NCBI GenBank assembly: GCA_963793245.1
Contig: CAWBZG010000005.1
Span: 1 to 64,000, forward strand
Source of the DNA: CAXBBB01 sp963793245
GTDB lineage: Bacteria > Bacteroidota > Rhodothermia > Rhodothermales > BA12
Direction: 5' to 3'
Length of the DNA: 64,000 nt
Numbering within the stretch: position 1 is the first letter of the stretch; every line of letters begins with the position of its first letter. Of this stretch, positions 19,815 through 29,355 are shown piece by piece. The translations under genes and the position numbers were made by a program. The notes beneath the pieces were generated by a model. It had not been told where the DNA came from and did not search any database. It saw only the letters and a program-made list of their open reading frames with translations.

Positions 19815-22001
19815 ATGGACGACCTGATTACTGACTTCCTCGTCGAATCGTTCGAAATCATCGAGCGCGTCGACCTAGACATCCTCGAACTCGAACGCGG
19901 CGAGGCCAGCGCGGACACGCTCGCCAGCATCTTTCGGGGCGTCCACACGATCAAGGGCACCTGTGGCTTTCTGGGGATGGAGCGGCTGGAGAAAGTCGCC
20001 CACGTCGGCGAGAATGTCCTGAGCCGCCTGCGCGACGGCGAACTCGTCGCTAGCGAAGCCCTCGCCACGTCGCTCTTCCACCTGCTCGACCGCCTGCGCG
20101 AGATCCTCGTCGAGATCGCCGCGACGGGCGAAGAGCCGAGCGGCGACGACACCGCGCTCATCGCCGAACTCAACGCCTGGCTCGAAGGTGGCCCTGTCGA
20201 ACAGGACGACGGCATCGACATCGATTTTGAGGCGGGACTCGACGCGCTCGAAGCGCAGGACGCGGCCAACGCCGCTGCCGATACGCCCGAAGTACAACAG
20301 GGAATCGTACCTGCCGCAGCGCCGAAGCCTGCCGCTCAGCCTGAGGAGAAATCCGCTCGCCGATCTGCGCCCGTTGCGCTCATGGACCAGACCGTCCGTC
20401 TGGACGTGTCGCTGCTCGACCGGATGATGAACCTCGTTGGCGAGTTGGTGCTGACGCGCAACCGCGTATTGCAGCAGTCGGCTGTCGTCGGCGATGCTGA
20501 GTTGATGTCGACGGCGCAGCATCTGGACCGGACGACGTCCGAGTTGCAAGAGTGCGTGATGAAGACGCGACTGCAGCCGCTGTCGGTCGTTTGGAACAAG
20601 CTGCCGCGCGTGATCCGCGACGTATCCGGTTCGCTCGGAAAAGAGGTCGATCTGGTGCAGGAAGGCGAAGGGACGGAGTTGGACAAGGCGATCATCGAGG
20701 CGATCAAAGATCCGTTCACCCACATCGTCCGCAACGCGCTCGATCACGGCATCGAGGCGCCCGGCGACCGCGAAGCCGCAGGAAAGCCACGCGTCGGCAC
20801 GCTTAGACTGCGCGCACGTCAGGAAGGCGGACAGGTCACCATCGACATTTCGGACGACGGCAAGGGCATCGACGCCGACGTCATCAAACGCAAGGCCGTC
20901 GAGAAAGGCGTCATCACGCAGGCCAAAGCCGACGAGATGACCGAACGCGATGCGTTGCTCCTCATTTTCGCCGCTGGATTCTCGACGGCAGCCCAAGTCA
21001 CCAACGTGTCGGGCCGAGGCGTCGGCATGGACGTGGTGCGGACGCACATCGAGAAGCTGGGCGGCACGGTCGAGATCCAGAGCACGCTCGGAGTCGGCAC
21101 GACGCTGACGCTGCGCATCCCGCTCACACTCGCCATCGTGCCCGCGCTGACGGTTCGCAGCAGCGATCAAACGTTCGCGCTTCCGCAATCGGGCATCCTA
21201 GAAATCGTCGGACTGACCGGCGAGACGGGGCAGACCTTCCACATGCACGGCGCACCCATGCTCCGCCTGCGCGACCGCCTGCTGCCGCTCTTGGCGCTCC
21301 GCAAAGTGCTCGGCACGTCGGACAAACCCATCGGCAAAGGAGGCATCGTCGTCGTGTGCCAGACCGAAGGACGCAGCGTCGGCATCGTCGTCGACGCCGT
21401 TGAGAAGACACAAGAGATCGTCGTCAAGCCGCTGGGCAAGTGGACGAGCGGTGTCGGGGTCTACGCCGGTGCCACGATCCTCGGCGACGGCAACGTGTCG
21501 CTCATCCTCGACCTGCCGGGCCTGCTCAGCAAAGTCACCTTCCGCGACGACGCGACCGAGCAGGTCGTCCAGTCGAACGATGACGAGCGAGCCGGTCTGC
21601 GCCGCGCCATCCTCGTCGGAGCCGGACATCGCCGATTGGCGCTTCCGCTGGAACGCGTGCTGCGACTCGAAGAAGTCGACGCATCCGCTCTGACTGAACT
21701 GGGCGGACAGGAAGTCATCCCCTACCGGGGCGGCATCCTCCCACTCGTCCGCGTCAGCGGGCGCGATGCGGCCAAAGAACGCCTCGACCTAGTCGTATGC
21801 CGCCACGCCGACCAGACGTTCGGTTTGGTCGTCGACAGCGTCCATCAGGTCGACGACGTGCCCGAGGCGAGCCAGACCTACGACGACGACTCGGCGGAAG
21901 GCGCTGTCTTGTCGGGCGGCAACGTCACCGAGTGGCTCAACCTGCCTGCGCTCGCTGCCACCTGCCGCGTCCGGTACGACGACGCGCTAACGCTCAACTA
22001 A
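19815..22001 (+). CDS. cheA: Chemotaxis histidine kinase CheA with two CheW-like domains
   Basis: 728 residues from ATG 19815 (MDDLITDFLVESFEIIERVD); the upstream open frame lacks family similarity. The HPt domain has HTIKGTCGF with the phospho-accepting His44. After an Ala/Pro linker there is a dimerisation domain (SLLDRMMNLVGELVLTRNR), then the ATPase domain with HIVRNALDHGIEAP, DISDDGKGID and GRGVGMDVVR. Two C-terminal CheW-like units follow, the second starting around AGLRRAILVGAGHRRLALPL. I see no P2 (CheY/CheB docking) domain. The protein couples receptors to CheB and CheY-like regulators. cheW, cheB and cheR follow on the same strand; no receptor or CheY is in the window. Confidence 0.93.
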   Translation: MDDLITDFLVESFEIIERVDLDILELERGEASADTLASIFRGVHTIKGTCGFLGMERLEKVAHVGENVLSRLRDGELVASEALATSLFHLLDRLREILVEIAATGEEPSGDDTALIAELNAWLEGGPVEQDDGIDIDFEAGLDALEAQDAANAAADTPEVQQGIVPAAAPKPAAQPEEKSARRSAPVALMDQTVRLDVSLLDRMMNLVGELVLTRNRVLQQSAVVGDAELMSTAQHLDRTTSELQECVMKTRLQPLSVVWNKLPRVIRDVSGSLGKEVDLVQEGEGTELDKAIIEAIKDPFTHIVRNALDHGIEAPGDREAAGKPRVGTLRLRARQEGGQVTIDISDDGKGIDADVIKRKAVEKGVITQAKADEMTERDALLLIFAAGFSTAAQVTNVSGRGVGMDVVRTHIEKLGGTVEIQSTLGVGTTLTLRIPLTLAIVPALTVRSSDQTFALPQSGILEIVGLTGETGQTFHMHGAPMLRLRDRLLPLLALRKVLGTSDKPIGKGGIVVVCQTEGRSVGIVVDAVEKTQEIVVKPLGKWTSGVGVYAGATILGDGNVSLILDLPGLLSKVTFRDDATEQVVQSNDDERAGLRRAILVGAGHRRLALPLERVLRLEEVDASALTELGGQEVIPYRGGILPLVRVSGRDAAKERLDLVVCRHADQTFGLVVDSVHQVDDVPEASQTYDDDSAEGAVLSGGNVTEWLNLPALAATCRVRYDDALTLN

Positions 22002-22017
22002 CAGACTTCGTCCTGAT

Positions 22018-22041
22018 GGGCGACGCAAGCGTCGCCCCTAC
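22018..22041 (-). repeat. REP-type palindrome between cheA and cheW
   Basis: Arms GGGCGACGC (22018-22026) and GCGTCGCCC (22029-22037) with a 2-nt loop, then CTAC, i.e. GTAG at the head on the minus strand. Same architecture as 3619-3644 and 38526-38549. A short T-run after it (GGTTTTTCT) could let it act as a weak terminator. Confidence 0.65.
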
Positions 22042-22076
22042 GGTTTTTCTATCACCGCGCCTTTTCCCCAGACGCC

Positions 22077-22514
22077 ATGCAATGCTGCACCTTTGAAATC
22101 GGAACCCATCACTTCGGCCTCGACGTCCTTCACGTTCAGGAAGTTCTGCGCGCCCAGCCGATCACACCCGTCCCACTGGCCGCTCCCACGATTGCAGGCC
22201 TGCTCAACTTGCGGGGTCAGATCATCACGGTTCTCGACCTGCGCACCCTGTTCGGGCTGGAAGGCACGACAGACTTCGACGCCGCTCTCAACGTCATCAT
22301 GCCCAGCGCAGAAGGCACCGTCAGCCTGACCGCCGACGCCATCGGAGACGTGCTGCACGTCGACGAGGACGAACTGGAGCCGCTGCCTGCCAACACGCCG
22401 CCCGAGCTGCGTCCGCTGCTGGCCGGTGTGCGCGTACACGAAGGCACACTCTACCTGGTGCTCGACGCGCAAAAAGCCCTCGCTCACGTTCTCGAAGCCG
22501 TCACGTCCGCGTGA
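22077..22514 (+). CDS. cheW: Chemotaxis coupling protein CheW
   Basis: 145 residues, a single CheW domain. Recognisable stretches are FEIGTHHFGLDVLHVQEVLR, the LRGQIITVLDLRTLFGL core, and a final VRVHEGTLYLVLDAQKAL. CheW scaffolds receptors and CheA in the signalling array at the inner membrane. It follows cheA by 75 bp, across the REP palindrome, and its stop overlaps a possible GTG start of cheB. Confidence 0.92.
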   Translation: MQCCTFEIGTHHFGLDVLHVQEVLRAQPITPVPLAAPTIAGLLNLRGQIITVLDLRTLFGLEGTTDFDAALNVIMPSAEGTVSLTADAIGDVLHVDEDELEPLPANTPPELRPLLAGVRVHEGTLYLVLDAQKALAHVLEAVTSA

Positions 22515-22540
22515 CCCAGCCTGACTCCAACTCTTTCGCT

Positions 22541-23704
22541 ATGACTCCCCGCACCGTCCTCATCGTCGACGACTCCGTCGTGATGCGCCGCTTCGTTCAG
22601 GAGGCGCTGCGCGGCGTGCCCGAACTGCGCGTCGAGACGGCAGCCGACGGACAACTCGCGCTCGACCACATCGCCCATTCGCAGCCCGACGCCATCGTGC
22701 TCGACGTCGAGATGCCCAACGTCGACGGGCTGGGCGTGCTGCGCGAACTCAAGAAGCGCGGCGTCGATGTGCCGGTCATCATGTTCAGCACGCTGACCGA
22801 ACGCGGCGCCCAGACAACGCTCGACGCCTTGGCGCTGGGAGCCGTCGACTACGTGCCCAAGCCGACGGGGACGGGCAGCCTGCAAGAATCGCTCAAAGTG
22901 GCGCGTGGCGAACTCGTGCCGCGGCTCCGCGCCCTGCTCAAGCTCGACACGCCAACGCCTGCTCCGGCTGCCGCTCCGCGCTTCGTCCCATCGTCGCGCC
23001 CGGCGCCGCGCATCGAACGCGCTCCGCTCGTCCGCCCTGCTCCGACGGCTGCGCTGCGCACGTCCGCTCGCCAACCCGTAGCATCGGGACCACGCCCGGT
23101 CGACGGCGCGCACGTCGACCTGATCGCGGTCGGTGTGTCGACGGGCGGGCCACAGGCACTCGACGTGTTCGTGGGCGGGTTGCCGCACGATCTGGCCGTT
23201 CCGATCGTGATCGTGCAGCACATGCCTGCCCAGTTCACCGCCGCGCTCGCCAACCGACTCAACGCCAAAACGCCGCTCCGCGTCGCCGAAGCGTACGAAG
23301 GCGCTGTCGCCGCGCCGGGCACGATCTGGATCGCAAAAGGCGATTTCCACACCGAGATCGCTAAGGACGGTCGCGACATCGTCTTGCGCCAGCATCAGGG
23401 CGAGCGCGTCAACTTCTGCCGCCCCGCCGTCGACGTGCTGTTTGCGTCGGTTGCCCGCCACATGCCCGGACAGGCGCTCGGACTGATCCTAACCGGAATG
23501 GGACGGGACGGGACCGAAGGCGCCATCGCGATGAGCAAGAGCGGTTGCCCAATCATCGCGCAGGATGCCGCCACGTGCGTCGTCTACGGCATGCCGCGCG
23601 CCGTCGCCGAGGCAGGCGTCGTGAGCGAAGTGCTGCCACTCTCCGCCATCGCCGGACGCGTGTCGACGCTCGCCGCACGCTCCGCCACCCCTCAACTCGC
23701 CTGA
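22541..23704 (+). CDS. cheB: Chemotaxis response regulator protein-glutamate methylesterase CheB
   Basis: 387 residues from ATG 22541 (MTPRTVLIVDDSVVMRRF). A GTG at 22511, overlapping the cheW stop, would add ten residues and is a fair alternative. The receiver domain has VLDVEMPNVDG with the phospho-accepting Asp, and a VPVIMFSTLT strand. The esterase domain has the Ser/His/Asp triad in GVSTGGPQAL, IVQHMPAQFT and LTGMGRDGTEG. CheB removes methyl groups from receptor glutamates (and deamidates glutamines), giving adaptation against CheR. The linker is Pro/Ala/Arg-rich. Confidence 0.95.
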   Translation: MTPRTVLIVDDSVVMRRFVQEALRGVPELRVETAADGQLALDHIAHSQPDAIVLDVEMPNVDGLGVLRELKKRGVDVPVIMFSTLTERGAQTTLDALALGAVDYVPKPTGTGSLQESLKVARGELVPRLRALLKLDTPTPAPAAAPRFVPSSRPAPRIERAPLVRPAPTAALRTSARQPVASGPRPVDGAHVDLIAVGVSTGGPQALDVFVGGLPHDLAVPIVIVQHMPAQFTAALANRLNAKTPLRVAEAYEGAVAAPGTIWIAKGDFHTEIAKDGRDIVLRQHQGERVNFCRPAVDVLFASVARHMPGQALGLILTGMGRDGTEGAIAMSKSGCPIIAQDAATCVVYGMPRAVAEAGVVSEVLPLSAIAGRVSTLAARSATPQLA

Positions 23705-23718
23705 CGTCGCCCCCCGAC

Positions 23719-24642
23719 ATGCTTCGTACCATCTCCTCTCCTTCGTCTCGCCACTCGCTGACTTCGCCCGAGTTCGAGTACGTCCGCGCGCTGCTCTACG
23801 AGCGGTCCGCGATGGTGCTCGAACCGCACAAACAGTACCTGGTCGAATCGCGATTGGGGCCGATTTCTCAGTCGCAGGGCTTTTCGGACACCCACGATTT
23901 TCTGGCCCGCATGCGGTCGGATCAGGCGTTGCAGGATGCGTTTGTCGAGGGCATGACGATCAACGAAACGTCGTTCTTCCGCGACGGACACCCGTTCGCA
24001 GCGATGCAGCAAAAGTTGTTGCCCGAGATCATCAAGCGGCGGCAACAGTCGCGGCAGATCAACATCTGGTGCGCGGCCTGTTCGAGCGGACAGGAGCCGT
24101 ACTCGGTCGCGATGCTGCTGCGCGATCACTTCTCGATGCTGAACGGGTGGAACGTGTCGATCTACGCGACCGATCTGAGCAAGGCGATGGTCGCCCGGAC
24201 GCGCGAAGGCGTCTACTCGCAGATCGAAGTAATGCGCGGCCTCAAACCGACGATCCTCGACCGGCACTTCGAGAAGCAAGACACGATGTGGCGCGTCCGC
24301 CCCGAACTCCGACGGATGGTAAAGTCGAAGCAGCTTAACCTGACCGATGCGTGGCCCGGCCTGCCCGAGATGGACATCGTCCTACTGCGCAACGTGCTGA
24401 TCTATTTCGATGGCGAGACCAAAGAGCAAATTCTGCAGCAGATGACCAAGCACGTCCGTGAGGGCGGCTTTCTGATGCTGGGTGGAAGTGAGACGACGTT
24501 CGGAATGCGCGGCGCGTTCGAGCGCGAGACGGCGGGCCGAACGGCGTTCTACGTCCGCAAGGCGCAAAACCTGACGCCCGCTCACAAGGGCACCGGCACA
24601 CGCTACGCCTTCATGGGCTACGACCGACCGCTGGCCGCTTGA
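23719..24642 (+). CDS. cheR: Chemotaxis protein methyltransferase CheR
   Basis: 307 residues from ATG 23719. The N-terminal helical domain (FEYVRALLYERSAMVLEPHK) is followed by the SAM-binding domain with ETSFFRDGHPF, IWCAACSSGQEPYSVAML, VSIYATDLSKAMV and VLLRNVLIYFD. CheR methylates receptor glutamates using SAM. It lies 14 bp after cheB and completes a cheA-W-B-R order, consistent with one operon. No flagellar genes are nearby, so the output could be gliding, pili or another process. Confidence 0.95.
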   Translation: MLRTISSPSSRHSLTSPEFEYVRALLYERSAMVLEPHKQYLVESRLGPISQSQGFSDTHDFLARMRSDQALQDAFVEGMTINETSFFRDGHPFAAMQQKLLPEIIKRRQQSRQINIWCAACSSGQEPYSVAMLLRDHFSMLNGWNVSIYATDLSKAMVARTREGVYSQIEVMRGLKPTILDRHFEKQDTMWRVRPELRRMVKSKQLNLTDAWPGLPEMDIVLLRNVLIYFDGETKEQILQQMTKHVREGGFLMLGGSETTFGMRGAFERETAGRTAFYVRKAQNLTPAHKGTGTRYAFMGYDRPLAA

Positions 24643-24683
24643 CCGTAGCGCGCGTACTTTGCGGGACACCTATCCCCCCGCCG

Positions 24684-26084
24684 ATGCGCACGATCCTCGC
24701 CGCCCTGTTTCTGCTGATCGCCGTCGCTCCAGCGCGCGCTCAGGAGATGGCCCCTACGTCTGACCTCGCCGAGGTCTACGCCGAGGCCGCCGACCGCATC
24801 ACAACCGCCGCCCTCGCCGACAGCTCCGCCTGGGAACGCCTGGCGTACATGGCCGACACGTTCGGATCGCGGTTCAGCGGGTCGCAATCGCTCGAAGACG
24901 CCATCGACTGGATTCTTCAAGAGATGCAGTCCGACGGACTCGAACGGGTGCGCGGCGAGCCGGTCATGGTCCCCCGCTGGGTTAGAGGCGACGAATCGCT
25001 GTTCCTGACCCAACCGCGCGGCGCTGAACTGGCGCTGCTCGGCCTGGGTGGAAGCATCGGCACGCCGGTCGAAGGACTGGAAGCCGACGTGCTGGTCGTC
25101 GACTCGTTCGACGAACTCGAAGCGCGCGCTGCCGACGCTGTCGGCAAGATCGTGCTGTTCAACGCGCCGTTCACGACGTACGGACAGACGGTGCAGTATC
25201 GCGTCAACGGTGCGGTTCGGGCCGCACAGGTTGGAGCCGTCGGCTCGCTCGTGCGCTCGGTCGCCTCGTCGAGTCTGTACACGCCGCACACCGGCACGAG
25301 TCGCTACGAGGACGGCGTCCCCAAGATCCCGCACGCCGCGATCACGGTCGAGGACGCGATGATGATGCGGCGGATGCAGGACCGCGGCCAGCCCGTCCGC
25401 GTGCGCCTCCACATGGACGCGATGACGATGCCCGACAGCCCGTCGCGCAACGTCGTCGGCGAACTACGCGGAAGCGAGTTGCCCGACGAGATCGTCGTCA
25501 TGGGCGGCCACATCGACAGTTGGGACGTCGGGACGGGCGCGATGGACGACGGCGGCGGCTGCATCGCGGCGTGGCAGGCGCTCAAACTGCTCAACGACCT
25601 GGGCCTGCGTCCGCGCCGGACGATCCGCGTTGCGATGTGGACCAACGAGGAGAACGGTATCGCCGGAGGCAACGCCTACCGCGACGCGCACATGGACGAA
25701 CTCGACAACCATGTCCTCGCTATCGAGTCGGACGGCGGCACGTTCGCCCCGCGCGGCTTCGGCATTACGGGCAAGCACGACGCCTACATCCGGCTGCTCA
25801 GCATGGCGCCGCTCTTGCAGCCGCTCGTCGAAGGCGACGAACCGATCCGCAGAGGCGGCGGCGGCGCCGACATCGCCCCGATCATGCGCTACGGCGTCCC
25901 CGGCATGGGCCACCTGGTCGTCGGCGACACCTACTTCGACTACCACCACACCGCCGCCGACACGCCCGACAAAATCGACCCGCGCGAACTGGCCCGCAAC
26001 GTCGCGCTCATGGCGATCATGGCCTACGTCGTCGCCGACATGCCCGAGCGCTTGGAGCGCGACTACGTGACGCCGGACGAGTGA
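24684..26084 (+). CDS. Secreted M28-family metallopeptidase (carboxypeptidase Q-like)
   Basis: 466 residues from ATG 24684, with a signal peptide (RTILAALFLLIAVAPARAQ). A PA-type insert spans the middle (VGKIVLFNAPFTTYGQ, PHAAITVEDAMMMRRM). The zinc peptidase core has GGHIDSWDVGTGAMDDGGG (His and bridging Asp), TNEENGIAGG (catalytic Glu pair), IESDGG, and HHTAADTPDKID (last ligand). This is closest in pattern to M28 carboxypeptidase Q-like enzymes, which release terminal amino acids from peptides outside the cytoplasm. It begins 41 bp after cheR, but a functional link to chemotaxis is not evident. Confidence 0.88.
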   Translation: MRTILAALFLLIAVAPARAQEMAPTSDLAEVYAEAADRITTAALADSSAWERLAYMADTFGSRFSGSQSLEDAIDWILQEMQSDGLERVRGEPVMVPRWVRGDESLFLTQPRGAELALLGLGGSIGTPVEGLEADVLVVDSFDELEARAADAVGKIVLFNAPFTTYGQTVQYRVNGAVRAAQVGAVGSLVRSVASSSLYTPHTGTSRYEDGVPKIPHAAITVEDAMMMRRMQDRGQPVRVRLHMDAMTMPDSPSRNVVGELRGSELPDEIVVMGGHIDSWDVGTGAMDDGGGCIAAWQALKLLNDLGLRPRRTIRVAMWTNEENGIAGGNAYRDAHMDELDNHVLAIESDGGTFAPRGFGITGKHDAYIRLLSMAPLLQPLVEGDEPIRRGGGGADIAPIMRYGVPGMGHLVVGDTYFDYHHTAADTPDKIDPRELARNVALMAIMAYVVADMPERLERDYVTPDE

Positions 26085-26196
26085 GCAGGAGTGCTCGACC
26101 AGTCTCGACAGAACAGCAGTGCAGACTGCCCCTGGCTTTCGACAATCGAGTCGTCCAAGCGCCCGGCTTGACCAGTAGCTAACTCTACTAAAACAG

Positions 26197-26233
26197 AAAA
26201 CGCCTCCCGAGCCAGCGGCACGAGAGGCGTTTT
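26197..26233. terminator. Bidirectional terminator between peptidase and outer-membrane barrel genes
   Basis: AAAACGCCTC (26197-26206) pairs with GAGGCGTTTT (26224-26233), giving a stem with A-tract and T-tract ends that can stop transcription from both convergent genes. Confidence 0.85.
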
Positions 26234-26251
26234 GATCAAAGATCGGTCAGG

Positions 26252-26848
26252 TCAGAACGTGACACCCAAACGGATCATGAACGTGTTGAGGTTGGTGCCT
26301 TCGTCGACCGAGAACGACGTGCCACCGACCTCGAAGTCCTCGACCAAGCCGTCGACGCCGAACTGGTAGCGGGCTTCGAGGAACGGGCTGAAGAACGGAA
26401 GGCCCAGGTCGACACCGATGCCGACAGCGCCGCCGACGGTGAAGTCTTTGACCTCGACGTTGTCGTCGCTGGCGTTGGCGAAGCGGAAGACCGGACCGGC
26501 GCTGACGTAGGGTTGAATCAGCGGCGTGATGACGCGGTAGCGCAGGTCGATGGGGACTTCGACGAGGCTCAGGTCGGCGGTAAACGCGTCGACGAGGGCA
26601 TCTCTGACTTCCAGATCGCCGAGGCTGACGTAGTAGACGCCGGGACGCACGCCGACGGGACCGAGCGTCAGATCGTAGAACAGACCGATGTGATAACCCG
26701 TCGCGTTGTCGAAACCGCTGTTGTTGCTGTTGACTTCGACGTCGGAGTAGCTGTCGAAGTTGGCACCGACGGCGACGCCGAGTTGGGCGTGGGCAGCAGG
26801 CGCGAAGGCGAGGGCGAAGAGGGCCAGCAGGCCGAGAAGACGATTCAT
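26252..26848 (-). CDS. Outer-membrane beta-barrel protein
   Basis: 198 residues with a clear signal peptide (MNRLLGLLALFALAFAPAAHA). The rest alternates polar and hydrophobic residues in short strands (VGVRPGVYYVSLGDLEV, VPIDLRYRVITPLIQPYVSAG, FFSPFLEARYQFGVDG) and ends in an aromatic residue (MIRLGVTF), the usual signal for barrel insertion. This matches the small OmpW/OmpA-like porin-family barrels of Bacteroidota. Specific function unknown. Confidence 0.8.
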   Translation of the reverse strand: MNRLLGLLALFALAFAPAAHAQLGVAVGANFDSYSDVEVNSNNSGFDNATGYHIGLFYDLTLGPVGVRPGVYYVSLGDLEVRDALVDAFTADLSLVEVPIDLRYRVITPLIQPYVSAGPVFRFANASDDNVEVKDFTVGGAVGIGVDLGLPFFSPFLEARYQFGVDGLVEDFEVGGTSFSVDEGTNLNTFMIRLGVTF

Positions 26849-27064
26849 GGTAGAGAGTGGTGTGTAGCTGAAAGGGTGAGCGGCGCTAAGGTAGCATGCT
26901 CGGTATCATGGCGCGTGTAACGCGGTCGGAGTAACAAGCGTGCTGTTACTGCGCAGTAACACGATACCGTCCGGCTTCTCCCAATCTGCTCGGGGCCGAG
27001 TGTCCAACGCGCGCAACCTGAACTGGAACGCTCGGTTCGTAACCGGGCACCCAACGGACGACGC

Positions 27065-28213
27065 ATGAAAATCGGCATCACCTGCTATCCCATCTATGGC
27101 GGCTCCGGCGTCGTCGCGACCGAACTGGGCAAAGCACTCGCAGCGCGCGGCCACGAGGTCCACTTCATCTCGTATCAGATGCCCTTCCGGTTGGGCCACA
27201 TCTCGGAGAACGTGTTCTTCCACGAAGTCAGCACGACCAACTACCCTGTCTTCGAGCATCGCCCCTACACGCTCACGCTGACGAGCAAAATGGTCGACGT
27301 AGCGCAGCACTACGGACTCGACGTGCTCCACGTCCACTACGCGATTCCGCACGCGACGAGTGCCGTCCTCGCACGGCAGATCTTGCAGAAGAAAGGACTC
27401 TGCGTCCCCGTCGTGACGACGCTGCACGGGACCGACATCACACTCGTCGGCCAGGACCCGAGTTTTGCACCGGTCGTCGCGCACTCGATCGAGGAATCCG
27501 ACGGCGTGACGGCAGTCAGCGAGTACCTGCGGACCGAGACGTACGATCACTTCGACGTGACGGAAAAAATCGAGGTGATCCCCAACTTCGTCGACGTCGA
27601 GCGCTTCAAGCGGCAAAACAAAGACCACTTCCGAACGGCCCTCTTCCCCAAGGGCGAGAAAATCCTGGCGCACGTCAGCAACTTCCGCCCGGTCAAACGC
27701 GCCGGAGATACCGTCCGCATTCTGGCCCGACTGCGCGAACTGGGAGAGCCTGTCAAACTCCTACTCATCGGCGACGGACCGGACCGCGCACCGACCGAAG
27801 CCCTCGCCCGAGAGTTGGGCGTCCACGACGACGTGCGGTTTCTGGGTAAGCAGGATCCCATCGAAGAACTGCTCTCCATCGCCGACGTGTTTTTGCTGCC
27901 GTCGGGGAGCGAGACGTTCGGACTGGCCGCGCTCGAAGCAATGGCGTGCGGCGTGCCCGTCGTTTCGTCCGACATCGGCGGATTGCCCGAGGTGATCGTC
28001 GATGGCGAGAGCGGCTACCTGTGTCCGCTGGGCGACGTCGAGGTGATGAGCGAACGGGTGCGGCGCCTGATCTCGGACGATGCGCTCCACGCCCAGATGG
28101 TTAAGGGAGCCGAGGCGCGCGCCGAGCACTTTCGGATCGAGCGCGTGGTGCCGCTCTACGAAGCCCACTATAGATCCGTGATCCAGGCGCGGATGGCGGC
28201 CCCCTGCGCGTGA
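27065..28213 (+). CDS. bshA: N-acetyl-alpha-D-glucosaminyl L-malate synthase BshA
   Basis: 382 residues. The start MKIGITCYPIYGGSGVVATE, the HFISYQMPFRL stretch and VHYAIPHATSA are specific to BshA, a GT4 glycosyltransferase. The C-terminal Rossmann domain has HVSNFRPVKRAGD and the E-x7-E nucleotide-sugar motif in PSGSETFGLAALEAMACG. BshA joins UDP-GlcNAc and L-malate in the first step of bacillithiol synthesis, a low-molecular-weight thiol that guards against oxidants and metals. bshB and bshC are not in the window. It is divergent from the barrel gene. Confidence 0.93.
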   Translation: MKIGITCYPIYGGSGVVATELGKALAARGHEVHFISYQMPFRLGHISENVFFHEVSTTNYPVFEHRPYTLTLTSKMVDVAQHYGLDVLHVHYAIPHATSAVLARQILQKKGLCVPVVTTLHGTDITLVGQDPSFAPVVAHSIEESDGVTAVSEYLRTETYDHFDVTEKIEVIPNFVDVERFKRQNKDHFRTALFPKGEKILAHVSNFRPVKRAGDTVRILARLRELGEPVKLLLIGDGPDRAPTEALARELGVHDDVRFLGKQDPIEELLSIADVFLLPSGSETFGLAALEAMACGVPVVSSDIGGLPEVIVDGESGYLCPLGDVEVMSERVRRLISDDALHAQMVKGAEARAEHFRIERVVPLYEAHYRSVIQARMAAPCA

Positions 28214-28300
28214 CGCGTTTCTAACGATTTGTGCCGTACGCAACGGTCCGACCACAGACGGACGTTGTACTATCCGCACCTTCGCTCACGCCTCCACAAC

Positions 28301-29230
28301 ATGCTCACCGCCCCTCCGCTCTTTGGAAGCCTGGAAACGGGCGGCACTTCGTGTGCCTGCGCGGTTGGAGATGGGTTGGGCAAACTCGAACGCTTCGTCC
28401 AGTTCGCCACGACGACGCCGGAAGACACACTCAAGCGAGTGCAGAGTTTTTTCGCCCTGGAGCCGCGTATCGACGGATTGGGCATCGCCGCCTTCGGCCC
28501 GCTTGACCTCAATCCGGCGAGCGACACCTACGGATACGTGCTCGACACGCCCAAACCCGGCTGGCAACACACTGATCTACTCGGCTACCTCCGCGACGCT
28601 ACGGACACCGCCCCCGTCATCACGACGGACGTGAGCGCCGCAGCCTATGGGGAAGGTCGATTCGGATCGGCGCAGGGCGACGCATCGGTCCTCTACGTAA
28701 CGGTCGGTACCGGCATCGGCGGCGGGCTGGTCAACGACGGGCGCATCTGGCACGGTGCATCGCACTCCGAAATGGGCCACCTTCCGGTCTCTCGGATGGG
28801 CGGCGACCGATTCGCCGGCGCCTGCCCGTATCACGGCGATTGCCTTGAGGGTATGGTATCCGGCGCGGCGATACAGGCGCGCACCGGCACCGCGGCACGC
28901 GACCTGAGCGACGACCATCCGGTCTGGGACGTGGTAGCCTATTACGTCGGACAGGCGCTCGCGACGTGGACGTACACGCTGATGCCGCACCGCATCGTGC
29001 TCGGCGGTGGAATCGCGATGCGCGATCACGTGCTGAGTCACTCGCGTGTTCAGATGACGAAAGCGATGGCAGGCTATGCCCTCACCGACGCATCGCGCAA
29101 CCCGGACACGTACGTCGTTCGCCCCGGACTGGGAAAGCGATCGGGTCTGATCGGAGCGATGGCGCTAGCGCGGGCAACGTATCAGCAGCAGCACGCCGCC
29201 GGACTGGACCGAACGACGCCTACCCAATAG
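28301..29230 (+). CDS. ROK-family sugar kinase (fructokinase-like)
   Basis: 309 residues from ATG 28301 (MLTAPPLFGSLETGG). The ATP-binding loop at the N-terminus and TVGTGIGGGLVNDGR are ROK signatures. The zinc-binding segment SEMGHLPVSR followed by ACPYHGDCLEGMVSG has the His/Cys pattern of the family, and GGGIAMRD closes the ATP site. This motif set fits bacterial fructokinases of the ROK type, which phosphorylate fructose or mannose in the cytoplasm. The substrate is inferred. It follows bshA on the same strand with an 87-bp gap. Confidence 0.88.
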   Translation: MLTAPPLFGSLETGGTSCACAVGDGLGKLERFVQFATTTPEDTLKRVQSFFALEPRIDGLGIAAFGPLDLNPASDTYGYVLDTPKPGWQHTDLLGYLRDATDTAPVITTDVSAAAYGEGRFGSAQGDASVLYVTVGTGIGGGLVNDGRIWHGASHSEMGHLPVSRMGGDRFAGACPYHGDCLEGMVSGAAIQARTGTAARDLSDDHPVWDVVAYYVGQALATWTYTLMPHRIVLGGGIAMRDHVLSHSRVQMTKAMAGYALTDASRNPDTYVVRPGLGKRSGLIGAMALARATYQQQHAAGLDRTTPTQ

Positions 29231-29355
29231 GGCACGAAAAAGCCACTGTCGCGAACGGGGCGCGACACTATATTTTAGGCGTCCCCCAGATCACGCGTGC
29301 ATGAGCTAAACGGCTACGGTATTCCCCTCCAGCATTCTCCGCTGCACCGCCCGTT

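Noticed and set aside
19875..21188. Long minus-strand open frame over cheA
   Set aside because: Shadow of cheA, Arg/Asp/Val-rich with no domain.
24650..24683. C-rich stretch before the M28 peptidase as another dyad element
   Set aside because: The run of C resembles one arm, but the other arm lacks the TAC core and the distance is too short.
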